A DNA stretch of 64,000 bases, taken from NCBI GenBank assembly GCA_028703495.1, contig JAQVMT010000006.1, forward strand, positions 1 to 64,000, read 5' to 3'. Both the position numbers and the translations under genes were made by a program. Every line of letters starts with the position of its first letter. Position 1 is the first letter of the stretch. Of this stretch, positions 17,459 to 26,571 are shown piece by piece. This DNA is from Clostridia bacterium. Lineage in GTDB: Bacteria > Bacillota > Clostridia > Christensenellales > CAG-314. Under the pieces are notes generated by a model. It had not been told where the DNA came from. It saw only the letters and a list, made by a program, of their open reading frames with translations, and ran no database searches.

Positions 17459-18164
17459 AATGTCCTCCCGCACATAAAATGCACTTTATTAACGCGTGCG
17501 ATCTGTGATTCGCCACAATAATCGCAATTCGAAACGTGTATACACAAGAAAAGTCGATTAACTGTTCTTATTCATTTGTAATCGAATCCACATAAGTGAA
17601 GTCGTTTACCGACCTTATTCGTTCCGTAATCGAAAACACACGCCCGAATATTCCTTTACGTATGTATGATACCACAATCCCTCTTGATTTGCAAGTGTTT
17701 AAGCCAAATAGGTTCCAGTTTTGTATATTTGAGCATATTTGTATGTTTTTCTCGGTTAGCACGGCTTTACTACTGATAACGTCCGGCTAACAAATTTAGA
17801 TTGCCCGTAATTCATTTGACCTTCAATGCATATTATTTAATGTGTTGTCCACGCAGCATCGAACCGCGAAATATAAGTTAAACTAATTAACGCCAAATAC
17901 CATCATTTAGCGATCGATTTGAGCCTGCCTTTAAAAGTAGAAGCAATTAGAATGAGACAATCGATTTGAGCCTGCCACTAAAAGTAGAAGCATTGTGGAA
18001 TATGGCGTGCAGGTCTGCCTTTGATAGTTGAAGCATTAGAATGAGACAATCGGCTTGAGCCTGCCTTAATTATATAAGAATTAAGATAATGGGGAATTCT
18101 ATGCGATAAACAGATAATGCGATATAAACAGCAGTTAAAAAACCATTAAGATGAGGGGGGCTCT
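17459..18164. other. 705-bp divergent intergenic region with repeats
   Basis: The region lies between the SPFH gene and sigK. It contains the repeat cluster at 17900-18070, and a weak hairpin CTTAATT/AATTAAG near 18062-18082. A 64-codon minus-strand frame at 17568-17762 has no ribosome binding site and is not called. No convincing sigma-A or sigma-E promoter for sigK could be read. Confidence 0.5.
17912..18070 (+). repeat. Four direct repeats of about 45 bp upstream of sigK
   Basis: The core GAGCCTGCC-TTAAAAGTAGAAGCA occurs from 17921, 17968, 18011 (diverged) and 18057, so the period is 43-47 bp. ATTAGAATGAGACAATCG joins several of the copies. The copies are contiguous and drift apart, with no unique spacers, so this is not a CRISPR array. 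Confidence 0.8.
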
Positions 18165-18860
18165 ATGCTTCAAAACATTCTGTCATTATTGAGTAAGCTT
18201 AAATTCTTTACGTCGGCGTTCATATCCAAAAACGCATTCGCGCAACCGCTTTCGGCTGAAGAAGAAAAAGAGCTGCTGACCGCATACAAGGCGGGAGATG
18301 AGAAAGCCAAAGAAAAGCTCGTCCGTCATAATATGCGGCTGGTAGCTCATATAGCAAAGAAATTCGCGGCAAACAACGAAATCGATGACTTGATTTGTAT
18401 AGGTGCAATAGGCTTGGTTAAGGGCATTTCATCGTACGAGATGACCAAAAGCACGGCTCTTTCCACCTATTTGGCGCGATGTATTGAAAATGAAATATTG
18501 ATGGTACTACGCCAAACAAAGCGATACAAGAACACCGTCTACCTCTACGAGCCCGTCGGAATAGACTCTGAAGGCAACGAGTATACGCTTATGGATACAC
18601 TATCACAAAAGGACGAAACACTTTTCGTTCAGGTGGAAAACTCCATAATAGCCGAAAAACTCGACGAAATTTTGCGCGAAACACTTACCGAAAGGGAGTA
18701 TACAATAATTAAATATCGCTTCGGACTGCAAAACGCACCCGTTCTCACTCAACTGCAAACCTCGCAGAGGCTGGGAATAAGCCGAAGCTATATCTCTAGA
18801 ATCGAAAGCAAAGCCCTTAGCAAGCTCAAAGAAGCACTAAAAGATAAGGATTTTTATTGA
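18165..18860 (+). CDS. sigK: RNA polymerase sporulation sigma factor sigma-K
   Basis: This 231-residue sigma factor has a short hydrophobic pro-sequence (ILSLLSKLKFFTSAF) before KNAFAQPLSAEEEKELL, the usual pro-sigma-K opening. Region 2 follows as NMRLVAHIAKKF and DLICIGAIGLVKGI. Region 4 lies near the C-terminus, with LTEREYTIIKYRFGL and the helix-turn-helix SQRLGISRSYISRIE. Sigma-K drives late mother-cell genes during endospore formation after the pro-peptide is removed at the outer forespore membrane. The gene is intact here, with no skin element. A GAGGGGGG stretch precedes the ATG. A cluster of direct repeats lies just upstream. Confidence 0.93.
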   Translation: MLQNILSLLSKLKFFTSAFISKNAFAQPLSAEEEKELLTAYKAGDEKAKEKLVRHNMRLVAHIAKKFAANNEIDDLICIGAIGLVKGISSYEMTKSTALSTYLARCIENEILMVLRQTKRYKNTVYLYEPVGIDSEGNEYTLMDTLSQKDETLFVQVENSIIAEKLDEILRETLTEREYTIIKYRFGLQNAPVLTQLQTSQRLGISRSYISRIESKALSKLKEALKDKDFY

Positions 18861-18984
18861 ATTTTTCCCGATTGGTTTTCGGACTTTGTCTGCTTTCATG
18901 CCTCTTCCTACCTTTTTGCCGCAAATATGCTGTAACAAGTAACCTCTGCTTTCGCGCTTGGCAAGTGGATTTGTGAGATTGTTT

Positions 18985-20205
18985 TCACTTGAGTAAACTT
19001 TCGATTGCCGCTTCGCAAGCGATTTTGACGTGCTCATAGGTCAAGCCACCCTGCAAATAGGCAATATACGGCGAACGAATCGGCGAATCACAGCTAAGCT
19101 CTATTGACGCGCCTTGCACAAAACAGCCTGCCGCCATTACCACATCGTCCTCATAGCCCGGCATATACGCCGGCTCCACACTCACAAAGCCTTCAATAGG
19201 CGAATTGGCTTGTATAGCTTGACAAAAGCCAACGACCTGCGCGGCGTTCTCAAACTCGATCGTGCAAACAATATCGCTAATCTCGGCTGCGGCATCGGGA
19301 ATAGCCTTTAGTCCCAAACAGCGTGCGCATTCCGCAAACAGCAACGCGCCCTTGACCGCCTGTAAAACCACGTGCGGCGCAACGAAAACTCCTTGGAAAT
19401 AGTTGCGGTAGCCGCAGTCGTAAGATCCCGTTTCCGCGTTGGTAGCAGGCGTAGTTGCCCGTCCCGCGCACTGCTTCACCAAGTCGGCTTTGCCTACGAT
19501 ATATCCGCCGGTCGGAGCTAAGCCGCCGCCCATATTCTTGATTAGCGATCCGGCGGCAAGGTCTGCGCCTACGTCGGTTGGCTCAAGCGTTTCCACAAAT
19601 TCGCCGTAGCAGTTATCCACGATCGCCAAAACACTGGGACAATTACTCTTTGCAAACGCAATTACTTGTTCGATTTGCTTTATCGTAAAGGCGTTTCTCC
19701 ATAAATAGCCTCTCGAACGCTGTATATAAATAGCCCTTACCCTGCGGCTTTGTAAGTAATCGCGTATTTTATCGTAATCGAAATCGTTGTTTACGGGCTC
19801 GATACAATCACAGGTAACACCGAAATCGGCAAGACTTCCTATGTCATGCCCCCAAAGCACTGGATGTATCGTGTCGTACGGAACACCGCTGACCGAAAGT
19901 ATAATGTCGTTAGGGCGCAGCACGCCGAAAAGAGCAATCGTCAAGGCTTGCGTTCCCGAATAGATTCCCGTGCCGACATACGCGTCCTCGCAGTTAAAAA
20001 CGCTTGCGTAAAGCGCGTTGAGCTTTTCTCTGCCCCTGTCGCCATAGCCGTATCCCGTGCTTCCTACGAGGTGCGTTTGCGAAATACAGTTATCTCTAAA
20101 CGCCTTCAAAACCTTCCTTTGGTTATATAATGCAATCTGCTCCGCCTCGTAAAACCTTGCGGCAAGTGCCTTTTCGCTCTTTTCGATTATATCCTTTCCC
20201 TTCAT
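18985..20205 (-). CDS. PLP-dependent enzyme, YnbB/aluminium-resistance family
   Basis: This protein of about 406 residues belongs to the family annotated as methionine gamma-lyase or aluminium resistance proteins (YnbB in Bacillus). It has fold-type I features: YVGTGIYSGTQALTIALFG binds the cofactor phosphate, AIVDNCYGEFVE holds the aspartate that contacts the pyridine ring, and the likely PLP lysine is in GSLIKNMGGGLAPTGGY. The true substrate of this family is not settled. The start at 20205 has GGAG eight bases upstream. It follows miaA in the same direction, an order also known in Bacillus, where hfq lies between them; no hfq is seen here. Confidence 0.85.
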   Translation of the reverse strand: MKGKDIIEKSEKALAARFYEAEQIALYNQRKVLKAFRDNCISQTHLVGSTGYGYGDRGREKLNALYASVFNCEDAYVGTGIYSGTQALTIALFGVLRPNDIILSVSGVPYDTIHPVLWGHDIGSLADFGVTCDCIEPVNNDFDYDKIRDYLQSRRVRAIYIQRSRGYLWRNAFTIKQIEQVIAFAKSNCPSVLAIVDNCYGEFVETLEPTDVGADLAAGSLIKNMGGGLAPTGGYIVGKADLVKQCAGRATTPATNAETGSYDCGYRNYFQGVFVAPHVVLQAVKGALLFAECARCLGLKAIPDAAAEISDIVCTIEFENAAQVVGFCQAIQANSPIEGFVSVEPAYMPGYEDDVVMAAGCFVQGASIELSCDSPIRSPYIAYLQGGLTYEHVKIACEAAIESLLK

Positions 20206-20292
20206 CGATTTTTCTCCGATTGTGCGCAAACGCGCATACCATTATTTTTTTCATTGCAGACAAAATACTTGCTCGCCGATACTTTTGGAGCT

Positions 20293-20418
20293 GTCCGTTA
20301 TAGAAAGCTCTTATTCTCCAACGCGGCGTAGCATATGCCGTTTAATTTATTTGTGTTCAAAGAATGACACTTTTTGGGTAGTCCGTTTCGTTATAGAAAG
20401 CTCTTATTCTCCAACACG
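20293..20418 (-). repeat. Duplicated 3' end of miaA
   Basis: The 3' end of miaA (20381-20418), including the stop codon and a few bases beyond it, recurs downstream at 20293-20326. A stretch of 26 bases is identical (GTTATAGAAAGCTCTTATTC and the next bases on the plus strand). The offset is 93 bp, with a 4-base difference just after the stop. Confidence 0.85.
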
Positions 20419-21332
20419 GAAACAACCTCGGTATAAAGCTCGTCCGCGCTTTTTGACGCGTCAAGCTTGACGGTATTCATTCGTTTAAAATATGTTATCT
20501 GGCGTTTTGCATAGTTTCGTGTGTTCTGCTTGAGCTTCTCGACGGCTTCTTCCAACGTGCATTCGCCGTCCAAATAACAAACCAACTCTTTATAGCCGAT
20601 TCCCTGCATACTCTGCGATTGGGGATTTACGCGGCTTTTAAGCTCCCTTACCTCATCGAGTAAGCCGTTATTTAGCATTGCATCCACTCGGCGGTTAATG
20701 CGGCGGTACAGCTCCTCTCTGTCGGTTGCAAGCTCGAACAACACGCTTTGATAACGGTCTTGCGACTGCTCCATCGCGCCCTGCGACCTTTTAATTCCCG
20801 TTGTTTGATATATTTCCAAGGCGCGCATAACCCGCTTGACGTTGTTCGGGTGAATTTGCGCCGCGCTCTCCTCGTCAACCGCTCTCAAACGGTTATGCAA
20901 TCCGACCGCCCCTTCGCTTAGGTAAATCGAGTTAAGCTCCTCCCTAATTTGAGGAGAAACGCTGTTGTCGAAATCGAACTTTTTTAAAACAGAATCGAAG
21001 TAAAAGCCCGTGCCGCCAACCATAAGAATGGCTTTATAGTTTTCGCGAAGATAATAATATACCTTGTCAAAGGCGGTTGCATAGTCCATTCCCGAAAAAT
21101 AGTCGTCGGGTTCGGCAATATCTATCAGATGATGGCGCACCTCGGCTTGCTCTCTTGCCGTCGGCTTGGCAGTCCCGATATCAAAGCCCTTGTATATCTG
21201 CATAGAATCCGCCGACACAATGTCCGTTCCCAGCTTTTTTGCAAGATGGAAAGCAAAACCGCTCTTTCCCACAGCGGTCGCGCCCAAAATTCCGATAATC
21301 ACTCCGTTTTGCACTAAGTCTTGCACTCTCAT
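20391..21332 (-). CDS. miaA: tRNA dimethylallyltransferase
   Basis: This 313-residue enzyme transfers a dimethylallyl group to A37 of tRNAs that read UNN codons. It shows the P-loop GATAVGKS (about residues 17-24), then TDIVSADSMQIYKGFDIGTAKP and VRHHLIDIAEPDDYFS, all conserved in MiaA. Later blocks are MVGGTGFYFDSVL and NPQSQSMQGIGYKEL. It shares a run with miaB, which acts on the same base afterwards, and with mutS and mutL. The ATG at 21332 touches the only GGAG site, so the GTG at 21326 is better spaced and may be the real start. The 3' end is partly duplicated downstream. Confidence 0.95.
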   Translation of the reverse strand: MRVQDLVQNGVIIGILGATAVGKSGFAFHLAKKLGTDIVSADSMQIYKGFDIGTAKPTAREQAEVRHHLIDIAEPDDYFSGMDYATAFDKVYYYLRENYKAILMVGGTGFYFDSVLKKFDFDNSVSPQIREELNSIYLSEGAVGLHNRLRAVDEESAAQIHPNNVKRVMRALEIYQTTGIKRSQGAMEQSQDRYQSVLFELATDREELYRRINRRVDAMLNNGLLDEVRELKSRVNPQSQSMQGIGYKELVCYLDGECTLEEAVEKLKQNTRNYAKRQITYFKRMNTVKLDASKSADELYTEVVSVLENKSFL

Positions 21333-21393
21333 CTCCGTATATTTTCCTGTTTGAGGTTATTACCTAAACACCAAACAATTACTCCGTTTAATA

Positions 21394-21498
21394 CTTAATT
21401 CCTTTAAATCGCTTTACGATTTTCTCGCATATCCGTCACTTACTGCCTCTTACGCGTTATTTAAGATTAATTAATCCTCAAAAACCACTTTTCGATTT
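21394..21498 (-). repeat. Diverged copy of the mutL 3' end
   Basis: The last codons of mutL (21469-21498, KEIEKWFLRIN) have a diverged copy at 21394-21423. Read in the same sense it gives EKIVKRFKGIKY and then a stop. About two thirds of the bases match over 35 positions at an offset of 76 bp. Confidence 0.5.
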
Positions 21499-23590
21499 CC
21501 TTGCGCGATACCTTGACCACAAGCGGTCTGCCGTGAGGACATTTGAGATTGATATCCGACTGCAACCTACTCATAATCTCGTCGATTTGGCTTTGATTGA
21601 GAGTATCGCCCGCCTTTATTGCGTTTACACAAGCGGTTTTGGCGATTTTATCCACGATTACATCGCGTACTTCGCCCTCGACATTAACATCGGTCAAATA
21701 CTGCTTGACGTACTTTTCGAGATTGATTCCCGTAAGCAACGCGGGAACGCCGTCGATTCGGAAGGAATGCTCGCCCGATGCGCTTATGTCAAAGCCGCAC
21801 TCTCTTAAATACGGAAGGTTGTCCGTAACAAACTGCTCCTCCTGTGCGTTAACATCAAATATATAGGGGAAAAGCATAGGCTGCGTTGCAACATTTTTCG
21901 CCTCGATCTGCTTTTTGAATTCATCGAAAAGAATCCTTTCGTGCGCGGCGTGCTGATCCACAAAGTACATCGTGCTGTTTGCAATATCGCTCAATAGCAA
22001 GTAGGTTTCAAATACCGTTCCGCCGTATTTCAACGCGGTCGGAAGAAAGCTCTCCTGCACAAAAGCGTTGGATTTTGCATCGGCAAGCTCTCTTTTTTCG
22101 TCAACCTCGCTCTGCGAAAGTGCATATCTATAGGTTAGAATATCCGAAACGCTTGCATATAGTCCGCTCGGTCTGCCGCTCGGCGATTTTGTCGCAAAAG
22201 GTAAATCCGTCGGCTGGTATGAATTCGATGATTTTATATAATCCACTCTAGACTCGGTTATGTCTGTCGTTTTCGTAAAAGGCACTTCGTTATCTAACGG
22301 ACTCATCAACGCACCAAAAGTATCGGATTCGGTCGGGTTCCGCAGCACACCAAAAGTATCGGATTCAGTCGGATTGTCGAAAAATACTTCGCCCGTTTGA
22401 ATGTTTACCTTTGCATTTGCGCCGCAATTGTATTCCTTTGAACGATCGAGAGATTCTCCTTCGCCTTTATCGACGCATTGCCCCGCTTGTGCGGACCGAT
22501 TGAAAGCATCGATACAAATGTCGCCTTCCGTCTTTCCGTCACCTTCATACATCGGAATGGATTGTTGCGCGTTAACTGAATTATGAACGACCGACTTCAC
22601 TCTGTTGCGCTCTTCTTCGAGCAGCTTGCCGACTGTAACATAAAAGCAAGAAAAAATGCTCTTCCTGTCGGCAAATCGAACATCGAGCTTGTTCGGGTGA
22701 ACGTTGACGTCCAGTTCCTCACACGGCATTGTCAGGTGAAGCACATAAAAAGGATATTGCCTTTTCAATAGATAGGGAGCATAAGCCGCCTTGACCGCCG
22801 ACGACACTGTGTTGTTAACGACGTATCGTCCGTTGATAATCAGCGTTTGATAGGTTCCGTTACCCCGACTGATTTCGGGTTTTCCGATAAAGCCCTTTAT
22901 CACATAGCTTTTATAAACGCTTTCCACGCTCATACAGCTTGCAAGCGTATTTTTACCATATACCGAATACAAAGCGGAATCCAAACCGTTGCCGTCCGTC
23001 CTTAATACCTGCTTTCCGTCAATAAGGTAGCGAAACGCAACGTTCGGATTAGCCATCATCAAACGCGACATAAGGTTGGTAATCTCCGCCGTTTCGCCCC
23101 TCACGGTCTTAAGAAACTTCTTCCTTGCGGGAGTATTGTAAAACAAGTCGCTCACGGTAATCGTCGTTCCGTCGTTGCCGACATCGGTGTGCAATTTACC
23201 TATGTTTCCGCCCTCGATCTCCAAGCCGTAAGCTTCTCCGTCAGCCCTTTTCGATACAACCTTTACGCGGCTTACCGAAGCGATTCCGGCAAGAGCCTCG
23301 CCCCTAAATCCCAAGGTTTTTATCGAAAACAGCTCGTCCGCCGTTTGTAGCTTACTCGTCGCGTGGCGCAAAAAAGCCACGGAAATGTCCTCGGGTTCCA
23401 TTCCGCAACCATTGTCGCATACCGTAATTTCCTTCGCGCCGCCCTCGGTTATGCTCACCGTGACACACGAAGCTCCCGAATCGACTGCGTTTTCGGCAAG
23501 CTCCTTAACCACGGACGCAGGTCTTTCGACCACCTCTCCCGCCGCGATTTTATTATGCACATTTTCTGGTAATACTCTGATTTTTCCCAT
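21467..23590 (-). CDS. mutL: DNA mismatch repair protein MutL
   Basis: This 707-residue protein has the GHKL ATPase domain of MutL. It shows KIAAGEVVERPASVVKELAE, the nucleotide loop DNGCGM, the ATP lid TLGFRGEAL and DLFYNTPARKKFL. The C-terminal endonuclease domain has DQHAAHERILFDEF, with Asp in place of the last Glu of the DQHA(x)2E(x)4E motif, ACVNAIKAGD and CPHGRP. MutL links mismatch recognition by MutS to strand incision. A linker near residues 415-440 contains a tandem copy of twelve codons (NPTESDTFG twice). An AAGGA site lies before the ATG. It is 184 bases after mutS. Confidence 0.96.
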   Translation of the reverse strand: MGKIRVLPENVHNKIAAGEVVERPASVVKELAENAVDSGASCVTVSITEGGAKEITVCDNGCGMEPEDISVAFLRHATSKLQTADELFSIKTLGFRGEALAGIASVSRVKVVSKRADGEAYGLEIEGGNIGKLHTDVGNDGTTITVSDLFYNTPARKKFLKTVRGETAEITNLMSRLMMANPNVAFRYLIDGKQVLRTDGNGLDSALYSVYGKNTLASCMSVESVYKSYVIKGFIGKPEISRGNGTYQTLIINGRYVVNNTVSSAVKAAYAPYLLKRQYPFYVLHLTMPCEELDVNVHPNKLDVRFADRKSIFSCFYVTVGKLLEEERNRVKSVVHNSVNAQQSIPMYEGDGKTEGDICIDAFNRSAQAGQCVDKGEGESLDRSKEYNCGANAKVNIQTGEVFFDNPTESDTFGVLRNPTESDTFGALMSPLDNEVPFTKTTDITESRVDYIKSSNSYQPTDLPFATKSPSGRPSGLYASVSDILTYRYALSQSEVDEKRELADAKSNAFVQESFLPTALKYGGTVFETYLLLSDIANSTMYFVDQHAAHERILFDEFKKQIEAKNVATQPMLFPYIFDVNAQEEQFVTDNLPYLRECGFDISASGEHSFRIDGVPALLTGINLEKYVKQYLTDVNVEGEVRDVIVDKIAKTACVNAIKAGDTLNQSQIDEIMSRLQSDINLKCPHGRPLVVKVSRKEIEKWFLRIN
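22312..22374 (-). repeat. In-frame 36-bp tandem duplication in the MutL linker
   Basis: On the plus strand, CACCAAAAGTATCGGATTC occurs at 22312 and again at 22348, an offset of exactly 36 bp or twelve codons. It encodes NPTESDTFG twice in the disordered linker between the ATPase and C-terminal domains. Confidence 0.9.
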
Positions 23591-23774
23591 TGATTTCCTT
23601 GCTTTGCAAATTAAAGCTTTTTATCGTTACTCCTGCTTATAATACTCGGCGGCGACTTGACGTTTTTCAATTCTTTAGTTTATGCCCCTATTAAGTTATA
23701 TTTAACTCAACCGATTTACCTGACATTTGCAAATATCGCTTTTCTGCCCTTAGACTGTATAATTCTTACGCTAA

Positions 23775-26186
23775 TTACTTTATGCTCTTTGCAAGCTCCT
23801 TGGCTCTAATAATTACTGCTTTGTTTACGCCGGCTAGTTCGGCAACCTCGATGCCAAAGCTCTTATTGGCGGCTCCTCTTTCGATTTTTCTCAAAAATAC
23901 GATTTGGTCGCCTATTTCCTTGACTGCGATTCGGTAATTCTTGATTCCCTCTACGCGACTTTCCAGCGCGTTAAGCTCATGAAAGTGCGTTGCAAAAATT
24001 ACCTTTGCTCCGATAGTCGAATTGATGTACTCAATCACCGCCTGCGCAATGCTTAAACCGTCCGAGGTAGACGTTCCTCTGCCCAACTCGTCGAGGATAA
24101 TCAAACTGCTTTTGGTTGCGTTATTGAGAATATACGCGGCTTCAAGCATTTCCACCATAAAGGTGCTTTGATTAAAGGTTAGGTCATCGCTTGCGCCAAC
24201 TCGGGTGAAAATCTTGTCGGTGAGCGGTACAAAAGCCGCTGACGCCGGCACAAAGCTTCCGAGGTGCGCCATAAGCACGATAAGAGCAACCTGCCTCATA
24301 TAGGTACTTTTGCCTGCCATATTCGGACCGGTGAGTATGCACGTTCTGTTGTCGCCGCAGTCCATTATCGTATCGTTGGATATGTAGTTCTCGTTTCGGA
24401 TAAACTCCTCCACAACAGGGTGCCTGCCGTTCTTGATGCGCAACGCGGCGTCCTCGGTCATAACAGGTTTGCAATAGCCGTTGTCTACGGCAACCTTAGC
24501 AAGACTAGCCAACGCATCCACCTGAGCAATGGCGTTCGCTGTCTTTTGCAAGGGCGAAATATAGACGAGCAATCGCTTCTTCAGCTCCTCGAAAAGGCTC
24601 TTTTCCAAGGCGTTGAATTTCTCCTCCGCCGTAAGTATATCCTCCTCGAGCTTTTTCAGCTCCTCTGTAACGTACCTCTCACAATTAACTAAGGTTTGCT
24701 TTCTGATATAGCTTTCGGGGACTTTATCCCTAAACGAATTGGTTACCTCGATAAAATAGCCGAAAACCTTGTTGAAGCCGACCTTCAAGGTCTTGATTCC
24801 CGTGCTTTCTCTTTCCCTAATCTCCAACTCACGCAACAGCTTTTTGCCGTTGAATGCCAAATCGCGTAGCTTATCCAACTCGGCATTGAAGCCTTCTTTA
24901 ATGAAATCGTTCTCGTTAACCTGCTTTTTTGCATCGAATTTAATTGAAGCCGAAATAAGCTCAAGCAGCTCGCTCATTTCCTCGATGTTTATATTCAAAT
25001 CCTTTAAATATGCGGATTTAGCAAAGCCCAAAGCCTCTTTGATTTTAGGAATTGCGCCGACAGAAACCCTCAATAGGTTGCAGTCGTAAGGCGTAAACAT
25101 ATTATATGACAGCTTTCCCGTCAACCTCTCGACGTCCTTTTCCCTAGAAACCGCTTCGAACAAGCCTTCCCTAAGCAAGAAGTCGTCCACAAGGTTTTCC
25201 ACCGCGTCCAGCCGCCTATTTATCTCACCGATATCCCTTAACGGATGGGAAATCCAGTTTCTCAACATTCTTCCGCCGCTTCCCGTAGCCGTTTTGTCCA
25301 ATAGCCATAATAAACTGCCTCTGCGCTTTCTGTCTCTGCTGTTCTCGGTCAGCTCCAAATTGCGCCTCGTGTTGTAGTCCAAAGACATATACGAATCGTC
25401 GCATATAAACTTCACCGTCTCGATGTGCGCCAAAAACCGCTTTTGCGTTTGCGCGACAAAGCTTAGTAACGCGCCCACCCCGCACACGCACTCGGGAAAG
25501 GCGGCAAATTCGTACACGCTCACGCTATGCACCTTATACTGCTCCTTTATCTGCGATTCGGCTTGCGAAAGAGCGAAAAACTTCTCGTAAAACTGCGAGA
25601 ATTTCACGATTCCGCCCGTTTTGACGAATGGTATCTCGGCTTCTAGCTCTATGCCCTTGGCGTTACATATAATCTCCGAAGGGTTGACCGCCACCAAGCA
25701 CTCCTGAAGCCGTTTGACGAACTTTTCACCGACATAACGTGCGACGTTAATTTCTCCCGTCGTAATGTCGCACCACGAAAATGCACAACCATCCGCTGTC
25801 GCATACAGACAGCCGAGGTAATTATTGCTCTTTTCGTCCAATATACTGTCTTCCATTACCGTTCCGGCGGTAATTACTCTTACTACATCACGCTCGACCA
25901 ACACCTTGCCCGGCTGCGTAAGCTGTTCGCAAATGGCAACCTTTCTGCCCGCCTTGACCAGCTTTGCAACATAGTTATCCACCGCGTGATAGGGAATTCC
26001 ACACATAGGAGCACGCTTATCCAAACCGCAATCCCTGCCTGTAAGCACCAAATCCAATATCCTGCCGGCTTCGATAGCATCTTCGAAAAACATCTCGTAA
26101 AAATCGCCAAGTCTGTACATAAGTATGCAATCGTTGTACTGCTCCTTAGTCTTCATATATTGTTGCATCATCGGTGATAAAGCCAT
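23775..26186 (-). CDS. mutS: DNA mismatch repair protein MutS
   Basis: This 803-residue protein has all MutS domains. The mismatch-reading motif is GDFYEMFFEDA near residue 40. The P-loop is TGPNMAGKSTYM near residue 600, followed by FMVEMLEAAYIL, LDELGRGTSTSDG and the switch FATHFHEL. MutS slides on DNA, senses mismatches and recruits MutL. The start at 26186 has GGAGG a few bases upstream; a longer frame upstream lacks such a site. It lies between miaB and mutL in a conserved order. The 295 bases between miaB and mutS are largely filled by copies of the miaB tail. Confidence 0.96.
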   Translation of the reverse strand: MALSPMMQQYMKTKEQYNDCILMYRLGDFYEMFFEDAIEAGRILDLVLTGRDCGLDKRAPMCGIPYHAVDNYVAKLVKAGRKVAICEQLTQPGKVLVERDVVRVITAGTVMEDSILDEKSNNYLGCLYATADGCAFSWCDITTGEINVARYVGEKFVKRLQECLVAVNPSEIICNAKGIELEAEIPFVKTGGIVKFSQFYEKFFALSQAESQIKEQYKVHSVSVYEFAAFPECVCGVGALLSFVAQTQKRFLAHIETVKFICDDSYMSLDYNTRRNLELTENSRDRKRRGSLLWLLDKTATGSGGRMLRNWISHPLRDIGEINRRLDAVENLVDDFLLREGLFEAVSREKDVERLTGKLSYNMFTPYDCNLLRVSVGAIPKIKEALGFAKSAYLKDLNINIEEMSELLELISASIKFDAKKQVNENDFIKEGFNAELDKLRDLAFNGKKLLRELEIRERESTGIKTLKVGFNKVFGYFIEVTNSFRDKVPESYIRKQTLVNCERYVTEELKKLEEDILTAEEKFNALEKSLFEELKKRLLVYISPLQKTANAIAQVDALASLAKVAVDNGYCKPVMTEDAALRIKNGRHPVVEEFIRNENYISNDTIMDCGDNRTCILTGPNMAGKSTYMRQVALIVLMAHLGSFVPASAAFVPLTDKIFTRVGASDDLTFNQSTFMVEMLEAAYILNNATKSSLIILDELGRGTSTSDGLSIAQAVIEYINSTIGAKVIFATHFHELNALESRVEGIKNYRIAVKEIGDQIVFLRKIERGAANKSFGIEVAELAGVNKAVIIRAKELAKSIK

Positions 26187-26340
26187 AATTCCTCCATTGT
26201 TAGTCGGTATATATTCGGTCGGATTCGAATTAATCTTGTCAAGTACCGCCAACCTCGTTTGCGACTTAGATAAACATTGTAGCTGATTTCATTAATTAGC
26301 TCTTGCTATCTTACTTACATACTACATACTCAAGCGTTTT

Positions 26341-26571
26341 CGAATGTTCCATAATCATAACGTCGGCAAAGCTTCCGTCTATGTTGTCGCCCTACTTCAA
26401 TTTCACCACGTCGCCCCAAAGCGTTGCCGAACGATGTTCCTTAATCTTTACGTCGGCAAAGCTTCCGTCTATGTTGTCGCCCTACTTCAATTTCACCACG
26501 TCGCCCCAAAGCGTTGCCGAACGATGTTCCTTAATCTTTACGTCGGCAAAGCTTCCCACGACGTTTTCGGT
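26341..26571 (-). repeat. 90-bp tandem repeat made from the miaB 3' end
   Basis: The last 30 codons of miaB (26482-26571) are followed by a second copy (26392-26481) and a partial diverged third copy (26341-26391). Markers such as CGTCGGCAAAGCTTCC occur at 26361, 26451 and 26541, exactly 90 bp apart. The second copy keeps the miaB reading frame and the same TAG stop. Confidence 0.95.

Noticed and set aside
17568-17790. 64-codon frames on both strands
   Set aside because: Mirror-image frames in AT-rich DNA without start signals.
17912-18070. Possible CRISPR array
   Set aside because: Repeat units are contiguous and drift in sequence, there are no unique spacers of constant length, and no cas genes are present.
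23643-23774. Possible mutS tail copy (GCATAAA-TAA repeated about 100 bp apart)
   Set aside because: Only about a dozen bases agree; not enough to separate from chance.
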